64,000 nucleotides of DNA. Source: PALSA-612 sp963704335 (GTDB lineage: Bacteria; Actinomycetota; Thermoleophilia; Gaiellales; Gaiellaceae). Positions within the stretch are counted from its first letter, which is position 1. Every line of letters starts with the position of its first letter. Below the pieces are notes generated by a model, which saw nothing but the letters and a program-made list of their open reading frames with translations, made no database searches and was not told where the DNA came from. Of the stretch, positions 27,116-35,814 are shown in pieces. The translations under genes were made by a program, and so were the position numbers. The stretch covers positions 248,001 to 312,000 of the forward strand of contig OY969889.1 of NCBI GenBank assembly GCA_963704335.1, in the 5' to 3' direction.

Positions 27116-28012
27116 GTGGATCCCGTCGTCCGGAGAGAGCCCAAGGAGCCGGAGCCCGAGGAGAACGGGCGGCTCGACGAGTACGGCTTCGAGCCGGTGG
27201 AGCGCGGCTACGAGCCGATCCACCCCAGCTCGCCGTTGCGCGAGATGCTCAGGAAGCTCTGGGCGCCCCTCGCGCTCGTCGGCGTGCTGCTCTGGAAGTT
27301 CAAGGCGGGGCTCGCTGCGATCTTCAAGCTCAAGCTCTTCACGGTCGTCGGCTCCGCCTTCGTCTCCGTGGCGGCCTATGCGCTGATCTGGGGCTGGCAG
27401 TTCGGGCTCGGCTTCGTGCTGTTGCTCTTCGTGCACGAGCTCGGCCACGTAGCCGTCGCCAAGAAGCAGGGGCTGCCCGTGAGCGCACCGGTCTTCATCC
27501 CGTTCATGGGCGCGCTGATCCTGATGAAGGAGATGCCGAAGAACGCCTGGAAGGAGGCGCAGATCGCGCTCGGCGGGCCGATCCTCGGCTCACTCGGCGC
27601 AGCCGCCTGCTGGGGCCTGGGTGCCGCGATGGACTCGGACCTGCTGATGGCACTCGCCTACGTCGGCTTCTTCCTCAACCTCTTCAACCTGATTCCCGTG
27701 CTGCCGCTCGACGGCGGCCGCGCGATCGGCGCGGTCCACCCCGTCTTCTGGGTGCTGGGCGCTGCCGTGCTCGTGGTGGCTGCGGTGCTCTGGCTGAACC
27801 CGGCGATCCTGATCATCGTCGCCCTGCTCGGCGGCTTCGAGCTCTACGGCCGTGCGAAAGACTGGTGGCGGAACCGCGGCATAGCCGGGGGCAACCGCTA
27901 CTACGCGATCAAGCCCTGGCAGCGCGTGGCGGTGGGCGCCGTTTACGTCGGTCTTTCGGCTGTACTCGTGCTCGCCATGGCCGCCACGCACGTTCCGCAG
28001 GACCGCCTCTGA
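27116..28012 (+). CDS. M50-family site-2 protease (membrane metalloprotease)
   Basis: 298 residues from GTG 27116. After ~55 cytoplasmic residues rich in Glu and Pro there are several membrane helices. The zinc site is explicit: HELGH (about residue 109) in the first core helix, with LIPVLPLDGGRA supplying the third ligand Asp in a later helix. Such proteases cleave membrane-embedded substrates, often anti-sigma factors or signal peptides. The class resembles the PDZ-less S2P-like group. The next gene's ATG overlaps its stop, so it is co-translated with the LOG-family gene. Confidence 0.88.
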   Translation: MDPVVRREPKEPEPEENGRLDEYGFEPVERGYEPIHPSSPLREMLRKLWAPLALVGVLLWKFKAGLAAIFKLKLFTVVGSAFVSVAAYALIWGWQFGLGFVLLLFVHELGHVAVAKKQGLPVSAPVFIPFMGALILMKEMPKNAWKEAQIALGGPILGSLGAAACWGLGAAMDSDLLMALAYVGFFLNLFNLIPVLPLDGGRAIGAVHPVFWVLGAAVLVVAAVLWLNPAILIIVALLGGFELYGRAKDWWRNRGIAGGNRYYAIKPWQRVAVGAVYVGLSAVLVLAMAATHVPQDRL

Positions 28013-28680
28013 TGGCCACCGACGACGTCCGGATCCTCGAGCGCTGCGATCCGGACATCGAGAAGCACGTCGCGCTGATCGCCGACGAATTCCGCGAGGG
28101 CTTCCTGACCGTCGAGTCGATCGGCGTGCCGGGCGTGACGGTCTTCGGCTCGGCGCGCACGGCCGAGGGCGACCCCTGGTACGACAACGCGCAGAGTTTC
28201 GGACGACTCGCCGTCGACGCCGGCTTCGCCATCGTGACCGGGGGCGGGCCGGGCGTTATGGAGGCGGCCAACCGCGGCGCCCAGGAGGCGGGCGGCGTCT
28301 CCGTCGGCTTCAACATCCAGCTGCCGCACGAGCAGGAGCTGAACGCGTACTGCGACATCGGCATGACGTTCCGCCACTTCTATGCCCGCAAGACGATGCT
28401 CGTGAAGGCTGCGGAGGCACTCGTCCTCTTCCCGGGCGGTTTCGGCACGCTCGACGAGCTCTTCGAGGCGCTGACCCTCATCCAGACGGGGAAGGTCCAG
28501 AACTTTCCAGTGTGTCTGCTCGGCTGCCAGCACTGGCAGCCGCTGGTCGAGTGGTTGGACGAGCTGTGCGATCGCCGCCTCATTTCGCGTGAGGACCTCG
28601 ACCTCGTCAGCGTCACGGACGATCCGGCGGAGGCAATCGCCGTGATCACCGCGCACTACACGCGCAAGGTCGTTGCCTAG
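28012..28680 (+). CDS. LOG-family protein (cytokinin riboside 5'-monophosphate phosphoribohydrolase-like)
   Basis: 222 residues. It has the two signature motifs of the family: GGGPGVMEAANRGA (residues ~80-93) and PGGFGTLDELFE (~141-152), with the catalytic Arg/Glu of RKTML and GTLDE. LOG proteins hydrolyse nucleoside monophosphates such as AMP or N6-modified AMP to base plus ribose 5-phosphate; many bacterial members lack any hormone role. It overlaps the protease stop (TGATG). Its own stop codon is built into the base of the large inverted repeat at 28677-28845. Confidence 0.88.
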   Translation: MATDDVRILERCDPDIEKHVALIADEFREGFLTVESIGVPGVTVFGSARTAEGDPWYDNAQSFGRLAVDAGFAIVTGGGPGVMEAANRGAQEAGGVSVGFNIQLPHEQELNAYCDIGMTFRHFYARKTMLVKAAEALVLFPGGFGTLDELFEALTLIQTGKVQNFPVCLLGCQHWQPLVEWLDELCDRRLISREDLDLVSVTDDPAEAIAVITAHYTRKVVA

Positions 28681-28845
28681 GAGGGTTTGGCGGAATGGTG
28701 CTCGTCGCTGGGGCGCGCTGGTGGTTGCGATGCAAGGACGCAGGGAGCCCGCGTACTAGTAAGTACGTGGGCGACTGAGGACGCCGCAGCGCGGCCTCCA
28801 GCGTGATTCCGGCGGCACAGCCACTATTTCGTCAGACCCTCCTAG
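28677..28845. ncRNA. Long structured intergenic element between convergent genes (candidate RNA or repeat)
   Basis: The ends 28677-28695 and 28827-28845 form a 19-bp stem that includes both convergent stop codons; within it three of the pairs are G-U type and none is a mismatch. Inside, CCCGCGTACT (28748-28757) pairs with AGTACGTGGG (28762-28771) around an AGTA tetraloop, and CGCGCTG (28714-28720) pairs with CAGCGCG (28787-28793); CGCTGG can pair with CCAGCG at 28798. Purine-rich flanks (GGACGCAGGGAG / GCGACTGAGGACGC) could form G-A pairs. No protein is supported. It may serve as a bidirectional terminator, but it is much larger than needed. Confidence 0.6.
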
Positions 28846-29654
28846 CCCCGGTGGCGGAACCCGTAGTCGAGCAGGCGGATCGTGTCGCCGTAGTGGTCGG
28901 GTGAATCGAGGACGACGGCGATCAGCCTGATCCCGTGGCGCGTCGCCGACGCAACGAGACACGGCCCGCTGGCACGCGTGTACCCCGTCTTCACACCGTC
29001 GGCGCCCGCATAACGCCACAGGAGCTTGTTGTGGTTTTCGTAGAGCTTCGCGTAGGTCGGTGGCCGCCACCTCACGCGCTTGTGCTTCGTCGCCACGATC
29101 TCGCGAAAGCGCGGGTTGCGCAGCGCGTGCCGTGTGAGCAACGCGAGGTCGAACACGGTCGAGTAGTTCCCTTCGTCGATGAGGCCGCTCGCCGAGCGGT
29201 AGTGCGTGTGCCGGAGGCCCAACGCGCGCGCCTCTTTGTTCATGAGCCCGAGGAAGCGCTCCCGCGTGCCTCCGGCCGCGACCGCAAGCGCAACGGCCGT
29301 GTCGTTCCCGGACTCGAGCAGCAGGCCGTAGTAGAGCTTCCACACGGGGACACGCTCACCGGCGCGGAGGTACTCCTTCGACGGCTGCACCTTCGTCGCC
29401 TCTTTCGGCACGACGACGATGTCGCGCGGCCGTAGTCGCTCCATGGCCACGAGCGCGGTCATGATCTTCGTCGTCGACGCGATCGGCCGGCGCATGTGCT
29501 CGCGTTTGGCCCAGAGGACTCGCCCGGTACTCGCATCGATGACGATCGCCACCGGCGCCTTGACGTGCGGGCCCTTGACCTGTGGGGCGCCGCTGGCGGC
29601 TCCACCCGCTACGAGGGCCGCCAGACCGGCGGCGAGAAGCCAACGCCAGGGCAC
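28842..29654 (-). CDS. D-alanyl-D-alanine carboxypeptidase (class A LMW PBP)
   Basis: 270 residues from GTG 29654 with a signal peptide (WRWLLAAGLAALVAGGAA). The three penicillin-binding motifs are present: ASTTK (SxxK, near residue 58), ESGN (SxN, ~113) and GVKTG (KTG, ~220). The C-terminal beta domain of DacA-type enzymes is short or absent. It trims the terminal D-Ala from peptidoglycan stem peptides outside the membrane. Only 24 bp separate its start from the divergent purine phosphorylase start. Its stop lies in the base of the structured element. Confidence 0.92.
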   Translation of the reverse strand: MPWRWLLAAGLAALVAGGAASGAPQVKGPHVKAPVAIVIDASTGRVLWAKREHMRRPIASTTKIMTALVAMERLRPRDIVVVPKEATKVQPSKEYLRAGERVPVWKLYYGLLLESGNDTAVALAVAAGGTRERFLGLMNKEARALGLRHTHYRSASGLIDEGNYSTVFDLALLTRHALRNPRFREIVATKHKRVRWRPPTYAKLYENHNKLLWRYAGADGVKTGYTRASGPCLVASATRHGIRLIAVVLDSPDHYGDTIRLLDYGFRHRG

Positions 29655-29678
29655 GGCGAACGAGTGTAGCGTCGGGAC

Positions 29679-30497
29679 ATGAAGGACGAGCTCGACGCTG
29701 CGGCCGCCGCGGTCCGTGCCCGGACGGAGACGACGCCGGCGGTCGGCGTCGTCCTCGGCAGCGGGCTCGGCGCCTTCGCGGACGCCGTCGAGGACGCGGT
29801 CGAGGTTCCCTACGCGGACATCCCCGGCTGGCCTCGGGCGACCGCCGTCGGCCACGCGGGGAGGCTCGTGCTCGGCTCCTTCGGCGGCGTTCCCGTCGCC
29901 GTCATGCGTGGCCGCGCGCACCTCTACGAAGGCCTCTCGCCCACCGAGGTCGTCTTCGGCATCCGCGTGCTCGGCCAGCTCGGCATCCGCACGCTCGTGC
30001 TTACGAATGCTGTCGGCGCCATCGACGACAGCCTCCGGCCGGGTCAGCTCGTGCTCATCTCCGACCACCTCAACCTCCAGGCGCAGTCGCCCCTCGTCGG
30101 CCCGAACGACGAGAGCCTCGGGCCGCGCTTCCCCGACATGTCCGACGCGTACGACCCGGAGCTGCGCGCGGCGGCGAAAGCAGCCGCTGAGCAGCTAGGC
30201 CTCGATCTCGGCGAGGGCGTGTACGCAGCCTGGCTCGGCCCGGCGTTCGAGACCCCGGCCGAGATACGCATGCTGCGAACACTCGGCGCGGACACCGTCG
30301 GCATGTCCACCGTGCCCGAAGTGCTCGCCGCGCGACACATGGGCATCCGCTGCCTCGCCGTCTCGTGCGTCACGAACCTGGCGGCGGGGATCTCGCCGGA
30401 GCCCATCGACCACGAGCAGGTGCTCGAGGTCGGTGCGCGCGCAGCCGACTCGCTCGTCGCCCTCTTGCGCGAGCTCGTTCCTACACTTTCAGCGTGA
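29679..30497 (+). CDS. punA: Purine nucleoside phosphorylase (trimeric type)
   Basis: 272 residues. Motifs of the PNP/MTAP family: VVLGSGLG (phosphate loop), GRAHLYEG, LTNAVGAI, GPAFETPAEIRM and GMSTVPEVLAARH, with the base-binding Asn in SCVTNLAAG. The Glu of AFETP and Asn of VTN are the usual inosine/guanosine-binding residues. It cleaves purine nucleosides with phosphate to base and ribose 1-phosphate. The stop overlaps the selA start by 4 bp (GTGA), so purine salvage and the selenocysteine genes share a transcript. Confidence 0.93.
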   Translation: MKDELDAAAAAVRARTETTPAVGVVLGSGLGAFADAVEDAVEVPYADIPGWPRATAVGHAGRLVLGSFGGVPVAVMRGRAHLYEGLSPTEVVFGIRVLGQLGIRTLVLTNAVGAIDDSLRPGQLVLISDHLNLQAQSPLVGPNDESLGPRFPDMSDAYDPELRAAAKAAAEQLGLDLGEGVYAAWLGPAFETPAEIRMLRTLGADTVGMSTVPEVLAARHMGIRCLAVSCVTNLAAGISPEPIDHEQVLEVGARAADSLVALLRELVPTLSA

Positions 30498-31792
30498 AGC
30501 TGAGCGAGCTGCCGTCGGTCGACGAGCTGCTGCGCGACCCGCGTCTCGCCGCGGCGCCCCACGGGCTGGCCGTGGAGGCCGCCCGCACAGCGCTCGACCG
30601 GGCCCGCGGGGAGATCCGCGCCGGCCGCGATCCCGGTGAGCTGGTGGAGCTCGTCTCCCAGGAGATCGCCGCCGCGCACGCCTATCGCCTGCGCTCGGCC
30701 GTCAACGCCACGGGCGTGATCGTCCACACGAATCTCGGCCGTGCGCCGCTTGCGACCGCGGCGCTCGAGCGGGTGGCGGAGGTCGGGCGCGGCTACTCGA
30801 ATCTCGAGTACGACCTCGCGGAGGGCCAACGCGGCTCGCGGCAGGATCACGTGGCGGGGATCCTCCGCCGGCTGACCGGCGCCGAGGCAGCGCTCGTCGT
30901 CAACAACAACGCCGCCGCCGTCCTGCTGGCGCTGGCTGCGCTCGCGGAAGGCCGCGAGGTACTCGTCTCGCGGGGCGAGCTCATCGAGATCGGCGACGGC
31001 TTCCGTATCCCTGACGTGCTCGCGCGCTCGGGCGCGCGCCTGGTCGAGGTGGGCACGACGAACCGGACGCGCGCGGCCGACTACGAGCGGGCCGTCGGCC
31101 CCGAGACCGCCGTCCTGCTGCGCGTGCACCAGTCGAACTTCCGCGTCGTGGGCTTCACGGACCGCCCGTCCCTCGCCGAGCTGACTGATGTTGCCGCCAC
31201 ACACGACCTCGCGCTCGTAGACGACCTCGGCTCAGGCGCGCTCGTGCCGCTCGGGGACGAGCCGCAGGCCCGCGAGAGCCTGGCCGCCGGCGCCGGCCTC
31301 GTCTGCTTCTCGGGTGACAAGCTGCTGGGCGGGCCGCAGGCAGGGATCGTCGTCGGCCAAGCCGAGCTCGTGGAGAAGCTGCGGCGCCATCCGCTGCAGA
31401 GGGCGCTCCGAGCCGACAAGCTGACGCTCGCAGCCCTGGAGGGCACGCTGACCCTCTATCTCGACCCTGACCGCGCCCGTCGCGAGATTCCGGTGTTACG
31501 CATGCTCGACGAACCCGTCGAGTCGATCCGCGCACGGGCAGACAGACTCGCCGCAGCAGTTGGCGGCGAAGTAGAGGAGACGGTCGCCCGCGTGGGGGGC
31601 GGCGCGCTGCCGCTCGCGGAGCTCGAGAGCTACGCGTGCGCCGTCGAGGAGGAGTTGGCAGCTCCGCTTCGTCTCGCCGAGCCGCCCGTGGTGGGCGTCG
31701 TCCGCGACGGGAGGCTGCTCCTGGACTGCCGTACCGTGTCCGACGCCGAGGTCGACGTGGTCGTCGCCGCTGTCCTCGCTGCCCGCGCATGA
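30494..31792 (+). CDS. selA: L-seryl-tRNA(Sec) selenium transferase
   Basis: 432 residues, a typical SelA. Motifs: LRSAVNATGVIVHTNLGRAPL near residue 75, VNNNAAAVLLALAALAEG, and the PLP Lys at about 276 in FSGDKLLGGPQAG. SelA converts Ser-tRNA(Sec) to Sec-tRNA(Sec) using selenophosphate. The GTG start overlaps the upstream phosphorylase stop; the methyltransferase starts within its own stop (ATGA). The genome should also have selD and selC; neither is in this window. Confidence 0.96.
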   Translation: MKLSELPSVDELLRDPRLAAAPHGLAVEAARTALDRARGEIRAGRDPGELVELVSQEIAAAHAYRLRSAVNATGVIVHTNLGRAPLATAALERVAEVGRGYSNLEYDLAEGQRGSRQDHVAGILRRLTGAEAALVVNNNAAAVLLALAALAEGREVLVSRGELIEIGDGFRIPDVLARSGARLVEVGTTNRTRAADYERAVGPETAVLLRVHQSNFRVVGFTDRPSLAELTDVAATHDLALVDDLGSGALVPLGDEPQARESLAAGAGLVCFSGDKLLGGPQAGIVVGQAELVEKLRRHPLQRALRADKLTLAALEGTLTLYLDPDRARREIPVLRMLDEPVESIRARADRLAAAVGGEVEETVARVGGGALPLAELESYACAVEEELAAPLRLAEPPVVGVVRDGRLLLDCRTVSDAEVDVVVAAVLAARA

Positions 31793-32739
31793 GCGAGCCC
31801 GCGCCCGAGACGCAGCTGTGGGACCTCATGCGCGGCGCGCTCGGCACACGCGCCCTGGGCATCGTCTCAGCGCTCGGGATCGCGGACCGGCTCGCCGACG
31901 GTCCGCTGCCCGTCGCCGAGCTGGCACGGGACACCGGCGCGGATCCAGACACGGTCAACCGCCTGCTGCGGGCGCTTGCGAGCGACGGCGTCTTTGCCGA
32001 GGACTCACCAGGCATCTTTCGCAACACCCGTTCCTCCGAGCTGCTCATCGGCGGGGGCTGGAGTGACTTCGCAACGCTGTTCGGCGGCCTCTGGCACCGC
32101 GCGGTCTCCGGGCTGGACGCGACCGGCGAGGTGCCGTTCCCTCGCGACTTCGGAGCCGACTTCTGGCCGTGGCTCGCCGACCACTCGGACGAACGCGCGG
32201 CCTTCGACCGCGCCATGCAGCTCGGGGCGAGCGGCCGCGTGGAGCAACTCGCCTCCCTCGATTGGACGGGCGACGAGACCGTCGTCGACGTCGGCGGCGG
32301 CAACGGATCCCTGCTCGCCGCGCTGCTGCAAGCTCATCCTGGCTTACGCGGCATCGTCTTCGACCTCCCGGAGACGGTGCGCGACGAGGCGGCGCTCGGA
32401 GCGCGTATCGCCTTCGTGGAGGGCAGCTTCTTCGAGCGGGTGCCCGACGGTGACGTCTACATCGTCTCGAAGATCCTCCACGACTGGGGCGACGAGCAGG
32501 CGACTGCGATCCTGCGCACCATTCGAGCCGCCGCCCCAGCGAACGCTCGCCTGCTCCTCCTCGAGTCGGTGCTCACGGCGGGGAACGAGCCGGACGGAGC
32601 GAAGTGGCTCGACCTCCTGATGCTCACGCTCGCCGGGGGGCGCGAGCGAAACGAAGAGGAGTGGCGCGCGCTGCTCGCAGGCGGAGGCTTCGAAGCGGTG
32701 CGCGTCGTGGACGGCTTGATCGAGGCGCGATGTCGCTGA
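31789..32739 (+). CDS. SAM-dependent O-methyltransferase-like protein, inside the sel operon
   Basis: 316 residues of the plant-type/family 2 O-methyltransferase fold. Residues ~10-90 are a dimerisation winged helix (LGIADRLADGPLPVAELA, NRLLRALASDGVF); the SAM site is VVDVGGGNGSLLAALLQ (~167-183) with DLPETV; KILHDWGDEQA holds the usual catalytic His-Asp region. It overlaps selA by 4 bp and selB by 10 bp, so it must be translated together with them. Methylation of a small molecule is expected. A link to selenium metabolism is suggested only by position. Confidence 0.85.
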   Translation: MSEPAPETQLWDLMRGALGTRALGIVSALGIADRLADGPLPVAELARDTGADPDTVNRLLRALASDGVFAEDSPGIFRNTRSSELLIGGGWSDFATLFGGLWHRAVSGLDATGEVPFPRDFGADFWPWLADHSDERAAFDRAMQLGASGRVEQLASLDWTGDETVVDVGGGNGSLLAALLQAHPGLRGIVFDLPETVRDEAALGARIAFVEGSFFERVPDGDVYIVSKILHDWGDEQATAILRTIRAAAPANARLLLLESVLTAGNEPDGAKWLDLLMLTLAGGRERNEEEWRALLAGGGFEAVRVVDGLIEARCR

Positions 32740-34403
32740 CCGTCGGCACTGCGGGCCACATCGATCACGGCAAGACGGCGCTCGTGCGCGCGCTCACGGG
32801 CAAGGACACGGACCGGTTGCCGGAGGAGCAGGCGCGCGGCATCTCGATCGAGCTGGGCTACGCGCCGCTCGATCTCCCCGACGGGCGCCGCCTGTCGCTC
32901 GTCGACGTCCCCGGCCATGAGCGCTTCGTGCGCACGATGGTGGCCGGCGCGACCGGCATCGATCTCTTTCTGCTGGTGATCGACGCGGGGGAGGGCGCGC
33001 GGCCCCAGACGCACGAGCACCTCGCCATCCTCAGGCTGCTCGGTGTCGAGCATGGGGTCGTCGCCGTGACGAAGGCAGACGCGGCGGACGAGGAGACGCT
33101 CGCGCTCGTAAGCGAGGAGGCACGTGAGCTCCTGCCCGGTGCGACCGTCGTCGCCACGAGCGCGAAGACCGGGCAGGGGCTGGACGAGCTGCGGGCGGCG
33201 CTCGCAACGGCCGCCGACGAGGTCGAGCCCGTTCATACGACGGGGGCAACCCGGCTCTTCGTCGATCGGGTGTTCACCTTGCACGGCATCGGCACCGTGG
33301 CGACCGGCACGCTCTGGTCGGGCCGCATCGGAGCCGGCGACGAGCTGCGCGCCGACCCGGCGGGACTCGACGTCCGCGTGCGCAGCGTCGAGGTGCACGA
33401 CCGTTCGGTCGACACCGCCGAGGCGGGCCAACGAGTCGCTGTCAGCCTGCCGGGGATCGAGCGGACGCAGCTGCAGCGCGGCGACGCGCTCGTCGCGCCG
33501 GGGGCCTATCCGCTGAGCTACCGGCTGGACGTCGCGCTGGAGGAGCTCGAGCCGATCGGCGACGGCGCGCGCATCCACGTCCACCACGGCACGGCCGAGA
33601 TTCCGGCTGTCGTGAAACGGATCGGCGATCGGTATGCGCAGCTCCGCCTCGCGACTCCCGCCGTGGCCGCCCCCGGCGACCGTGTCGTGTTGCGGACGGA
33701 AACCACCATCGGTGGCGGCCGCGTGATCGATCCTGCTCCGCCCCGCCACAAGAGCGTCGAACGGCTGGAGCTGCTCGAACGCGGGGACGTGGCCGCGACG
33801 GTGCACGCGCCGGTGCATCTCGCGACGTTGCAACACGCGCTGGGCGGGGAGCCTGAAGGACTGGAGCGGGCCGGCGACTGGGTGTTCTCCGACGCCTGGC
33901 TGGTGGAGTGCCGCGCAGACCTCGAGAGCAGGCTCGACGCCGCCGATCCTCTCGACCCGGGCATCCCGACGCCCGCAGAGCCATGGGCCGTAGACGTGAT
34001 CGCCCGGCTCGGGCTGGAGCGACGCGGCGCGAAGCTCTATCGGCCCGGGGCGGCCGGCGAGCTGGGCCAGAAGCAAGCCGCCGCGGACGAGCTGACGGCC
34101 CGCCTCGGCCTGGAGCCGGTGAAGGTGGACGACGGCGGGCTGGCCCGCTTCCTCGAGGAGCAGGGGACGCTCGTGCGCGTGGGCGACGGCTACGCGGTGT
34201 CGCGCACGGCGTTCGACGACGCGCGCGTCGTGCTGGTGGAGGAGTGCCGCACGGCGGGCAGGATCACGCTCGCGCGCTTCCGCGACCTGCTCGGTGTCGG
34301 CCGAAGGACGGCGCAACTGCTGCTCGAGCGGTTCGACGCCGACGGCCTGACCCGTCGCGTCGGTGACGAGCGCGTCCTGCGACGGTCGGCAGCGGAGGGT
34401 TGA
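32730..34403 (+). CDS. selB: Selenocysteine-specific elongation factor SelB
   Basis: 557 residues, somewhat shorter than the E. coli form. GTPase motifs: GHIDHGKT (G1, residues 9-16), DVPGHE (G3) and TKAD (G4); ISIELGYAPL is the SelB-type switch. Domains 2 and 3 follow (FTLHGIGTVATGTL), and the C-terminal ~200 residues contain winged helices that bind the SECIS hairpin (RITLARFRDLLGVGRRTAQ). SelB brings Sec-tRNA to in-frame UGA codons. Its start lies within the methyltransferase gene; a nuclease gene begins 1 bp after its stop. Confidence 0.95.
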   Translation: MSLTVGTAGHIDHGKTALVRALTGKDTDRLPEEQARGISIELGYAPLDLPDGRRLSLVDVPGHERFVRTMVAGATGIDLFLLVIDAGEGARPQTHEHLAILRLLGVEHGVVAVTKADAADEETLALVSEEARELLPGATVVATSAKTGQGLDELRAALATAADEVEPVHTTGATRLFVDRVFTLHGIGTVATGTLWSGRIGAGDELRADPAGLDVRVRSVEVHDRSVDTAEAGQRVAVSLPGIERTQLQRGDALVAPGAYPLSYRLDVALEELEPIGDGARIHVHHGTAEIPAVVKRIGDRYAQLRLATPAVAAPGDRVVLRTETTIGGGRVIDPAPPRHKSVERLELLERGDVAATVHAPVHLATLQHALGGEPEGLERAGDWVFSDAWLVECRADLESRLDAADPLDPGIPTPAEPWAVDVIARLGLERRGAKLYRPGAAGELGQKQAAADELTARLGLEPVKVDDGGLARFLEEQGTLVRVGDGYAVSRTAFDDARVVLVEECRTAGRITLARFRDLLGVGRRTAQLLLERFDADGLTRRVGDERVLRRSAAEG

Positions 34404-34404
34404 C

Positions 34405-34956
34405 GTGCGCGCGTGGCTGCCAGGAATCCTGATCGCCGCCGGCGCCGCAGTCTTCCTCGTCTGGGGATCCCTGGCGAAGACGAAGTCCGCCCCCACGCTC
34501 GACCCGATCGGCTCAAACGTGCTGGCCTCCGGCATCGTCGCGAGCGTCACCGACGGCGACACGCTCAGGCTCGCAGACAACCGCCGCATCCGGCTCGTGC
34601 AGATCGACGCCCCCGAGCTGCCGGCGGGCGAGTGCTACTCGGAGCAGGCACTGAACGCGCTGACGAGACTCGCGCCCATCGGTACGAGCGTCGCGCTCCG
34701 GCTCGATCGGGCGCTCGACACGAAGGACGAGCACGGCCGCTTCCTCGCCTATGTCACGAACGGCGCGAGGAATTTCAATCTTCAGCTCGTGGAGCAGGGA
34801 GCCGCCGCGCCGTACTTCTTCCGGGGCGACCGCGGCCAGTACGCCGAAGACCTGATGAGAGCCGCGCGGCGGGCCCAGGCCGCCAAACGAGGGCTCTGGG
34901 GAGCTTGCCCGGGCACGAACCTCGACCCGGATCGCCCAGTCGACGCACGCAGGTAG
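34405..34956 (+). CDS. Thermonuclease-like (SNase) protein with N-terminal anchor
   Basis: 183 residues from GTG 34405, preceded by GGAGGG. Residues 5-22 (LPGILIAAGAAVFLVWGS) are a membrane anchor or signal. The SNase fold follows: VASVTDGDTLRL, RRIRLVQIDAPEL (Arg and Asp at the active site), KDEHGRFLAYV and VEQGAAAPYFF. Staphylococcal-type nucleases cut DNA and RNA with calcium, although many bacterial SNase homologs act as nucleic-acid binders. It is the last gene of the punA-selA-selB run; its stop lies in a short tandem repeat. Confidence 0.88.
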   Translation: MRAWLPGILIAAGAAVFLVWGSLAKTKSAPTLDPIGSNVLASGIVASVTDGDTLRLADNRRIRLVQIDAPELPAGECYSEQALNALTRLAPIGTSVALRLDRALDTKDEHGRFLAYVTNGARNFNLQLVEQGAAAPYFFRGDRGQYAEDLMRAARRAQAAKRGLWGACPGTNLDPDRPVDARR

Positions 34957-34971
34957 TCGACGCACGCAGGT
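34938..34971. repeat. Tandem 17-bp repeat, two copies
   Basis: The unit AGTCGACGCACGCAGGT occurs twice in a row and includes the stop codon of the SNase gene; two exact copies suggest a recent slippage event. Confidence 0.9.
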
Positions 34972-35010
34972 AGACGTTTAGGGGGCGCAGAGACGGGGGA
35001 TGCTCCAATC

Positions 35011-35379
35011 ATGGCTATGGCGAACACGCACCCAGTCTGGGAGCCCCACGAGCCAGAGTTCATTGCCGTCGTCGAAGCAGCGAGCGTCAACGGCGAAGTC
35101 TCGGAGGCGGTCGAGCACGGAGCCACCTCGTTGGTCGTCGACCTGCGCAGTGCGGAGTCCGTCGACACGCACGGTTTGAACACCCTGCTCGAGGCGCGGT
35201 GTCGCGTCATGGAACGCGGAGGCAAGATCGCCGTCGTTCTTCCTCCCAAGCTACGGCGGATGTTCGGACTGCTCAACCTCGACCGCCGCTTCGTGCTGGC
35301 GGCCGACCGCCGGCAGGCGTTCGAGCGGCTCCATCTGGCCGACGAGCATCGACCGTTCTTCCGCGCCCGCGCCGCGTAG
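35011..35379 (+). CDS. STAS-domain protein (anti-sigma factor antagonist-like)
   Basis: 122 residues. The central block LVVDLRSAESVDTHGLNTLL (residues ~47-66) matches the STAS helix-strand core in which anti-sigma antagonists carry a phosphorylatable Ser/Thr after Asp; here the D-T-H-G pattern offers Thr. GKIAVVLPPKLRRMFGLLNL follows as in the SpoIIAA family. Such proteins bind anti-sigma kinases to free sigma factors. No kinase partner is adjacent; the Ser/Thr kinase at 37225 is 1.8 kb away and not an RsbW type. Confidence 0.8.
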   Translation: MAMANTHPVWEPHEPEFIAVVEAASVNGEVSEAVEHGATSLVVDLRSAESVDTHGLNTLLEARCRVMERGGKIAVVLPPKLRRMFGLLNLDRRFVLAADRRQAFERLHLADEHRPFFRARAA

Positions 35380-35532
35380 CCGGTCGCGCCGCGCAGCGGG
35401 TCACATAGTGTTAGCGGCTGACGGCATCAGGTCCGCCGTCGAGCTGACAGCTTCTTCTACCTCGTCGCGACCACCTCGGCCGAGCTGAGGCAACGAAGAG
35501 AGGACCTCTGATGACGGCGAGCGAGGAGAAGA

Positions 35533-35814
35533 ATGTCCACTGACTTCGAGGCCATGACGGAGGCGCAGGTCCAGGCGCTGACGGCAAGGGAAGGAACCGT
35601 GCAGCGAGGCAAACCGCTGTACGCCGACCGTAGCTGGACACAGGTGCACGACGAGATGGTCGACTGTGATGCTCAAACCGTCGGAGACCTGCCTCGCGCT
35701 CGGATCCGGGCGTTGCGCGCCGCGACCGAAGCGCAGACGGCCAGCCTAAAGGCCGGCAGGCTCGCGCCGCCGGCGGCTGCCGACGTAGATGAGCGCCGCG
35801 GCGCCGGCTCCTAA
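35533..35814 (+). CDS. Hypothetical protein, 93 aa
   Basis: ATG with GAGGAG upstream, encoding a small charged protein (MSTDFEAMTEAQVQALTARE...) without membrane or metal motifs. The first ~70 residues have normal codon bias. The last ~23 residues overlap the 3' end of the convergent DUF4389 gene by 69 bp, so the real protein may be shorter in conserved extent. No family recognised. The 150 bp between it and the STAS gene hold nothing I can assign. Confidence 0.5.
   Translation: MSTDFEAMTEAQVQALTAREGTVQRGKPLYADRSWTQVHDEMVDCDAQTVGDLPRARIRALRAATEAQTASLKAGRLAPPAAADVDERRGAGS

Noticed and set aside
28677..28845. tRNA-Sec (selC) because of the nearby selA/selB and a GGAGGG/CCCTCC acceptor-like stem
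   Set aside because: The element is ~165 nt, has no T-arm GTTCGA-type loop, no UCA anticodon arm and no D-arm of the expected size.
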